From positions 1 to 64,000 of the forward strand of contig NZ_SUND01000011.1 of NCBI RefSeq assembly GCF_005280205.1: a DNA stretch of 64,000 nt, given 5' to 3'. The notes below the pieces were generated by a model. The model had not been told where the DNA came from. It did no database searches and saw only the letters and a list, made by a program, of their open reading frames with translations. A program made the position numbers and the translations under genes. Every line of letters begins with the position of its first letter. Positions within the stretch are counted from its first letter, which is position 1. The stretch comes from Bacillus yapensis (GTDB taxonomy: Bacteria > Bacillota > Bacilli > Bacillales > Cytobacillaceae). Shown here one piece after another: positions 26,181 to 34,821 of this stretch.

Positions 26181-28073
26181 TTATCCATTTAGCTTCTTCC
26201 ATAATGTTGTTCTACTTATTCCTAATTTTTCTGCCACTAGGGTACGATTTTGATTGTAGCGTTCTAACATATTGTGAATTACTTGCTGTTCAATTTCTTC
26301 CATTGTTCCTAAGCTTACTACTAGTCCATCCTGAGCCTGCTGTGTGCGAGCATCCGATTCAGTCTCCATTAAAACTTCATGAACAAATTCCTTGCCTAAA
26401 AATTTTGCATTTGATAATCTAAGCTGAAGTCTCTCCACGATATTCTCCAACTGTCTAATATTTCCTGGCCAATGATAAGAAGTGAAAAAATTCCTTAGTT
26501 GCTCTGGGAGATCCTCAAAAACGCTTGCTGCTCCTTGTTTCTTCATTAACGAATTCACCAAGAGTGGAATGTCTTCTCTACGCTGAAATAGTGGTGGAAT
26601 TTCTAGATGTAAAACACTTAATCTAAAATAAAGATCCAATCTGAACTTCTCTTCTTTTACCAAGTCCCAAAGTTTCCGATTCGTTGCTGCAATAATTCTT
26701 ATATCCACTGGGGTAACACGATCTCCCCCAATTCGCATGACAACCTTTTCTTGTAATACCCTTAGTAATCTTGTCTGAATATGAGAAGGGATTTCTCCGA
26801 TTTCATCTAAAAAGATCGTTCCCCCATGCGCGAGTTCAAATAACCCTTGTCTCCCTCCCCTGTTCGCCCCTGTGAAGGCTCCTTCGGCATATCCAAAAAG
26901 CTCACTTTCTAAAATGGATTCCGGTAGAGCTGCACAGTTAACTGCTACAAAAGGGCCATCTTTTCTTTTACTTGCATTATGTATGCTTTGCGCAAAAAGT
27001 TCCTTTCCGGTTCCACTTTCACCAATGATCAAAACGGTGGAATCAGTTCGAGAATACTCTGTTGCTAGTTGGATAACATCATCCATCTTTTTACTACGAT
27101 GAATGATGTCATGAAAAGAATATTTCGCCACTAAACCCTTTAAGTGCAATTCCCTTCTAATTTTGTTTTCTAATTTCTGGATTTTACTTATTTCACGACA
27201 AGTGATAACGGTTCCAATTCTTTTCTCTTCAACTAAAACAGGCTCAAAGGTTACGTTAATATTCTTTCTCGTAAAATTACCTCTGCTCGTATAAATCTCT
27301 TTTTCATGTAGAAAACTTACTAGCTGCTCATCTGCAACTTCGTCTACATTCTTTCCTAGTACATCGACTGCTTTCAGGTTCAATATTCGTTCAGCAGCAG
27401 GATTACATGTTTCAATTTCTCTATCTCCATTAATAAACAGGATTCCTTCCTCAGAAGCATTAATGACAGCATTATGACGTACTGCTTTTTCCTTGAGAAG
27501 AATCCGATCTTCCGCTACTTTGTTGGCTAAGATAAGTGTTCTTTTAATGGTTCGTTCACTGGCGGTGAGATACATACTTTTCATTCCATGGCTCTTGGCG
27601 ATTTGTGCAGAACGAATACCACCACCTAGTACGACATCAATCCCCATTTCCTTCGCAACTTTAATTTGCTGTTCTAGTTCCTCTGTTGAGTTATATGGAA
27701 GAATCGTGACTTCAAATCCAATCACTTTCATCATGTCTTCAAAATTAAAAAGGAATCCTTCTTCTGGATATGTAATAAAGCAAACTTTTTCACCTAATTG
27801 CTTGGCTCGAATAAATCCTTGTAATATATCAAACTGATCAGAGTCATGATTTACAACCGGCAAATCGACAATTTCCCTAACAGCTTTAGCTGTCCCTGCT
27901 CGGCTAATAACAACTTCATAGTTTCCATTGTCAACCATTTCTTTTACTTTTTCAGCTGCCTCCGTTAAGATTCCTTTTACAACTGTTACTTCAATTTGCA
28001 GTTCATTGGAAACTTTTTCAATCATTTCTACTAACTCTGGATAACCAGCAGTCATGATAAGTTTTGGACTCAT
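26181..28073 (-). CDS. Sigma-54-dependent activator with PrpR N-terminal sensor domain
   Basis: Enhancer-binding protein of 630 residues. Domain order: PrpR_N receptor about 1-190, PAS about 200-300, AAA+ domain about 315-550 with Walker A IGESGTGKE and the sigma-54 contact motif GAFTGA, then a Fis-type helix-turn-helix at the end (GISRTTLWKKL). The family senses a small metabolite, as PrpR does 2-methylcitrate. It sits in the middle of a region with five sigma-54 promoters and no other activator, so it very likely drives them all. Its own promoter is sigma-A type with CodY-like boxes nearby. Confidence 0.93.
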   Translation of the reverse strand: MSPKLIMTAGYPELVEMIEKVSNELQIEVTVVKGILTEAAEKVKEMVDNGNYEVVISRAGTAKAVREIVDLPVVNHDSDQFDILQGFIRAKQLGEKVCFITYPEEGFLFNFEDMMKVIGFEVTILPYNSTEELEQQIKVAKEMGIDVVLGGGIRSAQIAKSHGMKSMYLTASERTIKRTLILANKVAEDRILLKEKAVRHNAVINASEEGILFINGDREIETCNPAAERILNLKAVDVLGKNVDEVADEQLVSFLHEKEIYTSRGNFTRKNINVTFEPVLVEEKRIGTVITCREISKIQKLENKIRRELHLKGLVAKYSFHDIIHRSKKMDDVIQLATEYSRTDSTVLIIGESGTGKELFAQSIHNASKRKDGPFVAVNCAALPESILESELFGYAEGAFTGANRGGRQGLFELAHGGTIFLDEIGEIPSHIQTRLLRVLQEKVVMRIGGDRVTPVDIRIIAATNRKLWDLVKEEKFRLDLYFRLSVLHLEIPPLFQRREDIPLLVNSLMKKQGAASVFEDLPEQLRNFFTSYHWPGNIRQLENIVERLQLRLSNAKFLGKEFVHEVLMETESDARTQQAQDGLVVSLGTMEEIEQQVIHNMLERYNQNRTLVAEKLGISRTTLWKKLNG

Positions 28074-28111
28074 CTAATATCCCCTTTCCATATAAGCTTC
28101 AACGCGTTAGA

Positions 28112-28140
28112 ATTTTAAACACTGATGTCCAAATTTTCAA
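28112..28140 (-). promoter_or_regulatory. Sigma-A promoter of the activator gene
   Basis: On the minus strand -35 TTGAAA (28135-28140), 17 bp, -10 TAAAAT (28112-28117), about 40 bp before the start codon. Confidence 0.65.
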
Positions 28141-28166
28141 CTAAATTACCAGTTCATCGTATCATA

Positions 28167-28181
28167 TATTTTTAGAAAATT
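28167..28181. promoter_or_regulatory. CodY-like box upstream of the activator gene
   Basis: TATTTTTAGAAAATT matches the CodY consensus in 13 of 15 positions. A second, weaker match (11 of 15, 28132-28146) overlaps the -35 hexamer. Suggests repression of the regulator when branched-chain amino acids are plentiful; AT-rich sequence makes chance matches possible. Confidence 0.5.
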
Positions 28182-28204
28182 TAAATTTTAAAACAAAGAT
28201 TCAA

Positions 28205-28249
28205 CAAAAAAAATACATCTTGCATGTGTTTTACACTTACAAGATGTAT
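28205..28249 (-). terminator. Terminator after the thiolase operon
   Basis: On the minus strand ATACATCTTG (28240-28249) pairs with CAAGATGTAT (28213-28222), followed by eight T (28205-28212). Confidence 0.85.
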
Positions 28250-28297
28250 CGATTTAGGTATTCAAAATGAATTTTATTTAAGAAATAATCTCTATCA

Positions 28298-29491
28298 TTA
28301 TACTTGGAAGTTTTCCACAATTGTTGTTATCCCAAGGCCACCAGCAATACATAGTGTGACAAGGCCATATTTTTCGCCACGTCTTTCTAGTTCATGGAGT
28401 AGCTTCGTCATGAGAATGGCTCCAGATGCTCCAATTGGATGACCTAACGCAATGGCTCCTCCATTGACATTTATTTTATTGATATCCGTATTCCATTCTC
28501 TAAGCACAGCCAATGATTGGGCAGCAAATGCTTCATTCAATTCAATTAATCCAATATCATTAATTGTTAATCCTGCCATTTCTAACGCTTTGGCAGTAGA
28601 TGGAACTGGACCAATTCCCATGATCTCTGGGGAAACCCCTGCTGCTGCTTGAGCAATTACCTTTGCCTTAGGTTTCATTCCATACCTGTTCGCAGCTTCC
28701 TCAGACATAACTAAAAGGGCTGCCGCACCATCATTTCTTCCACTGCTATTACCTGCTGTGACCGTCCCGTTTTTCTTAAAAACAGGTTGGAGAGTGGACA
28801 GTTTTTCTAGTTGCGTATTTCGAGGATGCTCATCAGTATTAAAAACAATCTTGTCTTTTTTTCTAGAAATCTCATAATCTATTATTTCTTGTTGAAAAAT
28901 TCCTTTTTCTATCGCTTGGATCGCTAGCTCCTGACTTCTTAAAGCAAATTCATCTTGCTCTTCACGAGAAATATTGTATTTTTCCGCTAAATTTTCAGCC
29001 GTATACCCCATAGTTATGCTTCCATATTGATCAATTGGTTGGGAACGCGGTTGACTTTCCGTATTTGGATCCAATATTTCTCCATTTCCAGCCCCAAATC
29101 CAAAACGTGCATTCCGGATGTAATAAGGGGCCGTGCTCATGCTCTCTGCACCACCAGCAATAATACAATCGGATAGTCCACATTGAATCTGTTGCACAGC
29201 ATTATTTACAGCTTGAAGTCCTGAACCACATTGTCGATGAATCGTATAAGAAGGGATCTCTACAGGAAGTCCTGCTCTAAGGGAAGCCACTCTTGCCAAA
29301 TTTGGTGTATCCGTACTTTGTTTCCCTTGTCCTAAAATTACTTCATCTACCTTTTCTTTCTCTACTCCTGTTCGATTGATGATTCCATCGATGACTTTCG
29401 CAGCAAGATGATCGACTTCTACCTCTTTTAAACTACCACCTAATCTCCCAATGGCCGTTCGAACCGAATCCACGATAACAACATCTCTCAT
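28298..29491 (-). CDS. Acetyl-CoA acetyltransferase (thiolase)
   Basis: Thiolase of 397 residues that splits 3-ketoacyl-CoA with CoA. Active-site Cys lies in HRQCGSGLQA, the His in GHPIGASGA, and the second Cys in CIAGGLG. Last gene of the operon acyl-CoA dehydrogenase, acyl-CoA ligase, hydroxyacyl-CoA dehydrogenase, thiolase; it completes a beta-oxidation cycle with the nearby hydratases. Confidence 0.94.
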   Translation of the reverse strand: MRDVVIVDSVRTAIGRLGGSLKEVEVDHLAAKVIDGIINRTGVEKEKVDEVILGQGKQSTDTPNLARVASLRAGLPVEIPSYTIHRQCGSGLQAVNNAVQQIQCGLSDCIIAGGAESMSTAPYYIRNARFGFGAGNGEILDPNTESQPRSQPIDQYGSITMGYTAENLAEKYNISREEQDEFALRSQELAIQAIEKGIFQQEIIDYEISRKKDKIVFNTDEHPRNTQLEKLSTLQPVFKKNGTVTAGNSSGRNDGAAALLVMSEEAANRYGMKPKAKVIAQAAAGVSPEIMGIGPVPSTAKALEMAGLTINDIGLIELNEAFAAQSLAVLREWNTDINKINVNGGAIALGHPIGASGAILMTKLLHELERRGEKYGLVTLCIAGGLGITTIVENFQV

Positions 29492-29510
29492 CCTTGTTCA
29501 ACCCCATCTC

Positions 29511-30356
29511 TTAGTTATAGTTATAGAAACCGATACCCGATTTCCTTCCAAGTCTGCCTGCCTTTACATATTTAATCAGTAGAGGACAAGGTCTATATTT
29601 TTCACCCAATGTCTTATAGAGATATTCCATATTACGAAGTCGGGAATCAAGTCCGACCAAATCTGCTACCTCGAGTGGACCCATTGGATGATTTAAGCCT
29701 AATTTCATGGCTTTATCAATATCTTCAGCAGAAGCAACGCCTTCCATTAACATGTTCATCGCTTCATTTCCAATTAGACAATTCATTCGGCTCGTCACGA
29801 ATCCAGGAAACTCGTTTACTTCCACCACTTCTTTTTTCATCCCTAAGGCGACTTCCTTCGCAATTTCATAGGTCTCATCCGTTGTATCTAGACCTCTCAC
29901 AATTTCTACTAGTTTCATTTTGTGAGCTGGATTGAAAAAGTGCATCGTAATACACTGTCCTGCTCTCGACGTTTGAGCGCCTATTTCAGTAGGGCTCATA
30001 GTAGAAGTATTAGTGGCCAAAATCGTATGTTCAGGACAAATCTCATCAAGCTTTTTAAACACTTCAATTTTTACATCCATTCGTTCAATAACAGCTTCAA
30101 TCACTAAATCGACATCCGAAACGGCTGCCTCCATGCTTGTTGTAAAATTCAAGTGTTGTTGAATTTCATTTTCTGCTTCAGGATTTACATAACCCCTTGC
30201 AATCGATTGTTTTAGTTCCTTTTGTATATAAGCCTGGGCATCATCCAATGCTTTTGTGTGGATATCTTGCAAATAGACCTGATATCCAGCTAAAGCAGCT
30301 GTGTAGGCAATACTTCTTCCCATCACGCCAGATCCAATAATCGCGATTTTTGTCAC
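29511..30356 (-). CDS. 3-hydroxyacyl-CoA dehydrogenase
   Basis: Protein of 281 residues with the NAD-binding IIGSGVMGRS at the N terminus, the catalytic HFFNPAHKMKLVE and the C-terminal dimer domain (NHPMGPLEVADLVGLD). It oxidises 3-hydroxyacyl-CoA with NAD. The start is a GTG following GGGGAAG. Short, single-function form as in clostridial Hbd and B. subtilis MmgB. Confidence 0.94.
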   Translation of the reverse strand: MTKIAIIGSGVMGRSIAYTAALAGYQVYLQDIHTKALDDAQAYIQKELKQSIARGYVNPEAENEIQQHLNFTTSMEAAVSDVDLVIEAVIERMDVKIEVFKKLDEICPEHTILATNTSTMSPTEIGAQTSRAGQCITMHFFNPAHKMKLVEIVRGLDTTDETYEIAKEVALGMKKEVVEVNEFPGFVTSRMNCLIGNEAMNMLMEGVASAEDIDKAMKLGLNHPMGPLEVADLVGLDSRLRNMEYLYKTLGEKYRPCPLLIKYVKAGRLGRKSGIGFYNYN

Positions 30357-30452
30357 ATCAAACTTCCCCTTTCAACTTTCTGTATAACTTCCCATGCGGT
30401 ATCATGTAGTGAACTATTAAAAGGGAGAAGATTTCTCCCTCCATTCCTTTTG

Positions 30453-32576
30453 CTATTGCTTTTTCTTCAAAATTTCACTGTATTTAACCAGATAATCCAT
30501 GACACTCACGACTCTTTCTGGGGTCGGATACACTGGAAGATTTTCTTTGCTATATAAGGCCATTGCTTCAGGAGCAATCATTTCTGCACCAAGTCGACCA
30601 ATAACTAGCGGTTTATCGTGATTCTTGAATACATCAATTAATGATTGGGCTATGATAGTCGCACCTGGGTCAGCATTAGTCGTTAACATAACAATGACAC
30701 CATCGATATCTGAATCCTGGATAAGCGTTTCCACTACTTTCTTGAACATCTCAGGTTTGGCAATCACTTCCGCCGTCACGTCAACTGGATTTTGTGCTGA
30801 ACCAAATGGCGGGATATATTCTTTTATTTTCTCTGAAGTACTTGTTAATTCAGGAACCTCTAGCCCACGTTCAGAGCATAAATCTGCAATAATACTACAT
30901 GCCCCTCCAGAAGCTGTTATGACACCTATCCTCTTCCCTTTTGGTAGTGGTTGTACGGTAAAGGCATGTGAAACATCGATGATTTCATCTAATCTCTGAA
31001 TTCTTAAAGCACCAAACTTCTTAAATGCAGCTGAATAGACAGCATCATCACCAGCAATGGAGCCGGTATGAGATTGAACAGCCCTTTTTCCAATGCTTGA
31101 TCGACCCGTTTTGAAAACAAGAACCGGTTTTTTAACTTTTAATGCTTTCTTTGTTGCCTGTTCAAAAGCTTTTGGATTCTTAAGACCTTCCATAAAGATT
31201 GTAATGACCTTTGTTAATTCATCGTCTGCCAAGACTTCTACAAAGTCAGACGTAGATAAGTCTGCTTCATTGGCCACACTAATCCAACGACTGAACCCAG
31301 CCCCCTGTTCCCAGGCACGGCTTAACAAAGCACTTCCCATCGCACCACTTTGTGACACGAATCCGATATTGCCTGGAAGCTTAATTTTTGATTCAAGCGC
31401 CGCACCAAAGGCCGTGTAGATATTTTTACTTGGGCTCGCAATGCCAATTGAATTTGGGCCGAGAACGCGAATATTTCCCTTTTTAGCAAAATCCAAAACT
31501 TGTTCTTGAAGCTTTTTCCCTTCTTCTCCAACTTCTGCGAAACCAGAAGAATAAATAATGGCCGCCTTCACACCTTTTGCAACACATTCCTCCATTACTT
31601 TCGGGACATGACTTGCTCCGACAATAATGCAGGCTAATTCCACTTCTCCTGGAACATCTAATAAGCTTGGATAGGCTTTATATCCCTTAATTTGTTCAGC
31701 CCCAGGATTGATCGGATATAATTCACCTGTATATCCATTTTCAACAATATAGCGTAATAGTCTTCCGCCATTTTTCTTTTCATTTGTAGATGCACCCACA
31801 ACAGCAATGGAGCGTGGATTAATCATTTGATACACATGGGATAAATCTCGATCAAGGCTGTTTCCTTTTACCTGTTCTCCCATTAAAATTCGAACATCAC
31901 AGATAACTGCTTCATTTTCTGTAAATATAACCGGATTCAAATCCAATTCTTCAATTTCTGGATGAGATTCTACTAAGTCATTTAAAGATAAGCAACTTGT
32001 GTATAGTAGCTGTTTGTTAATTCCACTCCTTCCTCTATACCCATCCAATATTGGAAAACTTTTTAGTTCCTTCATCATTTCATCTATATCTTGAATAGTG
32101 ACCGGCATCATTCTCATGGAAAAATCCTTCATGATTTCTACGAGCGTGCCGCCAAGACCTATTATTAATTGATGACCAAAGGTTGGATCTTTTTTAATCC
32201 CAAGAATTAGCTCAATTCCTTTCGGAGCTAACTCCTGCACTAGGACTCCTTCTAACTTTGCATTTGGATTATATGTTAAAGCGTTTTCAACAATTTCCTC
32301 ATAAGCTCTAAATAGTTCTTCTTTATTCTGAATAGCTAATTTTACAATCCCTGCCTCTGTCTTATGAACAATGTCTTTTGACATTCCTTTTAATACAACT
32401 GGATATCCGATTGCTTCCGCAAACTCTTTTGCTTCATCTTTCGTCTTCGCTAATTTGGATTTAGCTACAGGAAGCTCAAATTTTCTTAAAAGCTCGGCGC
32501 CTTCAAATTCCATCAGGAAAGTATGAGCTTTTGCTTCGACGACATTGGATTCTACTACTATATTATTTTCAGCCAA
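30453..32576 (-). CDS. ADP-forming acyl-CoA ligase (acetate-CoA ligase family)
   Basis: Fused protein of 707 residues. An ATP-grasp domain comes first (about 1-230, VVLKGMSKDIVHKTEAG), then a CoA-binding Rossmann domain (INPRSIAVVGAS) and the two ligase domains with the phospho-His in SHTGSIAGDD. It activates a carboxylic acid with CoA while making ADP. The start is a TTG after GGAGGAAATGAG. Within this operon it probably activates the unknown acid for beta-oxidation. Confidence 0.9.
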   Translation of the reverse strand: MAENNIVVESNVVEAKAHTFLMEFEGAELLRKFELPVAKSKLAKTKDEAKEFAEAIGYPVVLKGMSKDIVHKTEAGIVKLAIQNKEELFRAYEEIVENALTYNPNAKLEGVLVQELAPKGIELILGIKKDPTFGHQLIIGLGGTLVEIMKDFSMRMMPVTIQDIDEMMKELKSFPILDGYRGRSGINKQLLYTSCLSLNDLVESHPEIEELDLNPVIFTENEAVICDVRILMGEQVKGNSLDRDLSHVYQMINPRSIAVVGASTNEKKNGGRLLRYIVENGYTGELYPINPGAEQIKGYKAYPSLLDVPGEVELACIIVGASHVPKVMEECVAKGVKAAIIYSSGFAEVGEEGKKLQEQVLDFAKKGNIRVLGPNSIGIASPSKNIYTAFGAALESKIKLPGNIGFVSQSGAMGSALLSRAWEQGAGFSRWISVANEADLSTSDFVEVLADDELTKVITIFMEGLKNPKAFEQATKKALKVKKPVLVFKTGRSSIGKRAVQSHTGSIAGDDAVYSAAFKKFGALRIQRLDEIIDVSHAFTVQPLPKGKRIGVITASGGACSIIADLCSERGLEVPELTSTSEKIKEYIPPFGSAQNPVDVTAEVIAKPEMFKKVVETLIQDSDIDGVIVMLTTNADPGATIIAQSLIDVFKNHDKPLVIGRLGAEMIAPEAMALYSKENLPVYPTPERVVSVMDYLVKYSEILKKKQ

Positions 32577-32600
32577 CTCATTTCCTCCTATTAATTGTTG

Positions 32601-33749
32601 TTATTTTTTTCTCTGGCTAAATCTCATTCCGAATACATCCTCCGCAATCTTGTTCTTCATCATTTCAGGTGTACCGCCAGCAATCATCCAGCCTCTAACT
32701 CTTCTAAAAATATATTCAAGTGGGTAATCGGTTGAATATCCGTACCCTCCAAAGATCTGTACAGCTTCATTGGCAACTTCAAATGCCGTCGTATTGATAT
32801 AAGCTTTTGCCATAGAGGACTCTAACGGACTAGGTGCTCCTTTATCTGCATTCGTTGCAGCGCGATAAAGCAACAATCTTCCTGCATCCAATTTCATTTT
32901 CATTTCTGCTACTTTCCATTGAATCCCCTGAAACTCCGCTAATGGCCTGCCAAACTGCTGTCTTTCTTTCGCATGTTCAACAGCCATATCAAATGCAGCT
33001 TGAGCAAGTGCTAATGAACGAGCGGTATTCCCCATTCTTTCAATGTTGAACATCGTAAAGAGTCTTCTAAATCCATCTTCAGGTACAAGGATATTGCCGA
33101 TCGGCACTTCGCAATCTTCGAAATACAAGGCGCAATGCTCCTCACCAGACATATGTGTTTCTGTTTTCCCAACTATGAATCCTGGAGAATCTCTTTCTAC
33201 TAAAATCGCTCCAGAAGTTTTCACTCCTTCTCCAAATCGAACCCATACGACGTAATAGGAATTATGTGGACCATGTGTATTGAATACTTTAGTCCCATTA
33301 ATGATGACCTTATCTCCTTCGATACGAGCTCGTGTGCTAAGATCGGTTACAGCTGATCCAGCATTCGGTTCAGACATTGCAACAGAAATTAATTTCTCCC
33401 CTGATAAAATAGATGGCAAAATACGTTGCTTTAATTCTTTGCTTCCATAAGCGGATAATTGTCTAATCGCACCAAAGTTCCCAACCTGAAACATATCTGC
33501 AGTGTTTGGACACACCTTTGCAATTTCCTCCATGACAATAATGGCATCTATTAATGGCAGTCCTTGCCCACCATCTTCCTCAGGAAGGGTCATCCCCATT
33601 AATCCGTGTGCTGCTAAAATTTTTGCATTCTCCCAAGGAACTTTCCCATTTTTCACCCATGTATATGCTTTTTCTGAGAATTTTTCTTTTGCAAAGCTTC
33701 TCGCCCACTTTTGCAATTCTTGTTGGTCATCTGTAAAATTGAAATCCAT
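32601..33749 (-). CDS. Acyl-CoA dehydrogenase
   Basis: FAD enzyme of 382 residues with the usual AMSEPNAGSAVTDL and FGGYGYSTDYP motifs. At the place where short- and medium-chain enzymes carry the catalytic Glu (xEGT) it reads IAGGTPEMM, so the base must lie elsewhere, as in isovaleryl-type members. First gene after a sigma-54 promoter. Confidence 0.92.
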   Translation of the reverse strand: MDFNFTDDQQELQKWARSFAKEKFSEKAYTWVKNGKVPWENAKILAAHGLMGMTLPEEDGGQGLPLIDAIIVMEEIAKVCPNTADMFQVGNFGAIRQLSAYGSKELKQRILPSILSGEKLISVAMSEPNAGSAVTDLSTRARIEGDKVIINGTKVFNTHGPHNSYYVVWVRFGEGVKTSGAILVERDSPGFIVGKTETHMSGEEHCALYFEDCEVPIGNILVPEDGFRRLFTMFNIERMGNTARSLALAQAAFDMAVEHAKERQQFGRPLAEFQGIQWKVAEMKMKLDAGRLLLYRAATNADKGAPSPLESSMAKAYINTTAFEVANEAVQIFGGYGYSTDYPLEYIFRRVRGWMIAGGTPEMMKNKIAEDVFGMRFSQRKK

Positions 33750-33808
33750 TCTTAATTTCCCCTTTCAATGTTTCTACGAATTTATTATTCCTTCTCGTCT
33801 TTATTCCT

Positions 33809-33824
33809 TGCATAAACCGTGCCA
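33809..33824 (-). promoter_or_regulatory. Sigma-54 promoter of the beta-oxidation operon
   Basis: On the minus strand TGGCAC (33819-33824), GGTTT, ATGCA (33809-33813). The -24 half is perfect and the -12 half has one change. About 60 bp before the acyl-CoA dehydrogenase; a TGAACA half-site lies at 33888-33893. Confidence 0.75.
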
Positions 33825-33915
33825 ATTTACAAACTTCCAATTTTCTTTTACGCTATAAGTTTCCTTGAAAACTTCGTGTTGCATTTTTGAACAGTTGCGT
33901 TCTTATTGTTTACAT

Positions 33916-34692
33916 TTATTCACCTTTAAACAGTGCTTCTCTTTTTTCCAAGAATGCCGATACTCCCTCAAGCTTATCATCCGTACTAAATAAAATAGAT
34001 TGCGCAAACTTTTCCAACATTAAAGCTGTTTTTAAATCAACATCGAATCCTTGATTGATGACCATTTTGGCTAATTTTAGTGCGATTGGTCCCTTTTTAA
34101 TAATTTTTTCAGCCATGCTTTCGACAACGGCCCACAATTCTTCTTTCGGAACAGCAGATGAGACCAATCCGATTTGCTCTGCTTTCTTTGCCGAAATAAT
34201 TTCACCGGTAAGAATCATTTCCATTGCTCGACCCTTCCCAATAATTCTTGCCAGTCTTTGCGTCCCCCCGGCTCCTGGAATAATCGATAGATTTAGTTCA
34301 GGAAGCCCTATTTTGGCATGTTCAGCTGCGATACGAATATCACAAGCTAAAGCCAACTCGCATCCTCCTCCTAAAGCAAATCCATTTATGGCGGCAATGG
34401 TCACTTTGCTACTATTTTCGATCCGTTGTGCAACGCCCTGATTACCAGGTAATAATGCATCTAAGGGTTTTCTATCTTTGAGCTGTCTGATATCTGCTCC
34501 GGCAGCAAAGGATTTGTCTCCATCACCAGTCAGTACAATTACGTTCACTTCGTCATTCTCTTCCCAAAGGTCAAAAACATGAGTGATTTCCTGTAAGGTT
34601 TTTGCATCAAGAGCATTTCTTACCTCTGGTCTATTAATTTTAATGACACCTAATCTACTATCTGTATACACTTTCACATTTTCGTAAGTCAT
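33916..34692 (-). CDS. Enoyl-CoA hydratase
   Basis: Crotonase-type enzyme of 258 residues from the ATG at 34692, chosen because AGGAGGATAAAG precedes it. Oxyanion-hole motifs are DKSFAAGADIRQL and NGFALGGGCELALACD; both catalytic Glu regions are present (LPELNLSIIPGAGG and AMEMILTGE). It should hydrate enoyl-CoA in the cycle encoded just downstream and has its own sigma-54 promoter. Confidence 0.92.
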   Translation of the reverse strand: MTYENVKVYTDSRLGVIKINRPEVRNALDAKTLQEITHVFDLWEENDEVNVIVLTGDGDKSFAAGADIRQLKDRKPLDALLPGNQGVAQRIENSSKVTIAAINGFALGGGCELALACDIRIAAEHAKIGLPELNLSIIPGAGGTQRLARIIGKGRAMEMILTGEIISAKKAEQIGLVSSAVPKEELWAVVESMAEKIIKKGPIALKLAKMVINQGFDVDLKTALMLEKFAQSILFSTDDKLEGVSAFLEKREALFKGE

Positions 34693-34726
34693 CTTTATCC
34701 TCCTAAATTTATTTTCCTCATTTCCA

Positions 34727-34742
34727 TGCATTTTTTGTGCCA
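34727..34742 (-). promoter_or_regulatory. Sigma-54 promoter of the enoyl-CoA hydratase
   Basis: On the minus strand TGGCAC (34737-34742), AAAAA, ATGCA (34727-34731). It starts immediately after the T run of the preceding terminator, 35 bp before the ATG. Confidence 0.72.
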
Positions 34743-34786
34743 TAAAAAAAAGACAGAAATCCTTATTTTGGATTCCTGTCTTTTTT
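34743..34786. terminator. Terminator between AbrB-type gene and hydratase
   Basis: AAAAAGACAG.AATCC and GGATT.CTGTCTTTTT pair around TTATTTT, with A/T tracts on both sides, so it can act on both strands. It ends the AbrB-type transcript. Confidence 0.85.
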
Positions 34787-34821
34787 ATAATGGGTTCTTG
34801 CACATGATATGTTGATGATTT

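Noticed and set aside
26181-28073. Methylcitrate (propionate) regulator PrpR proper
   Set aside because: The sensor domain is of that type, but no methylcitrate synthase or methylisocitrate lyase is present, so propionate sensing is not supported.
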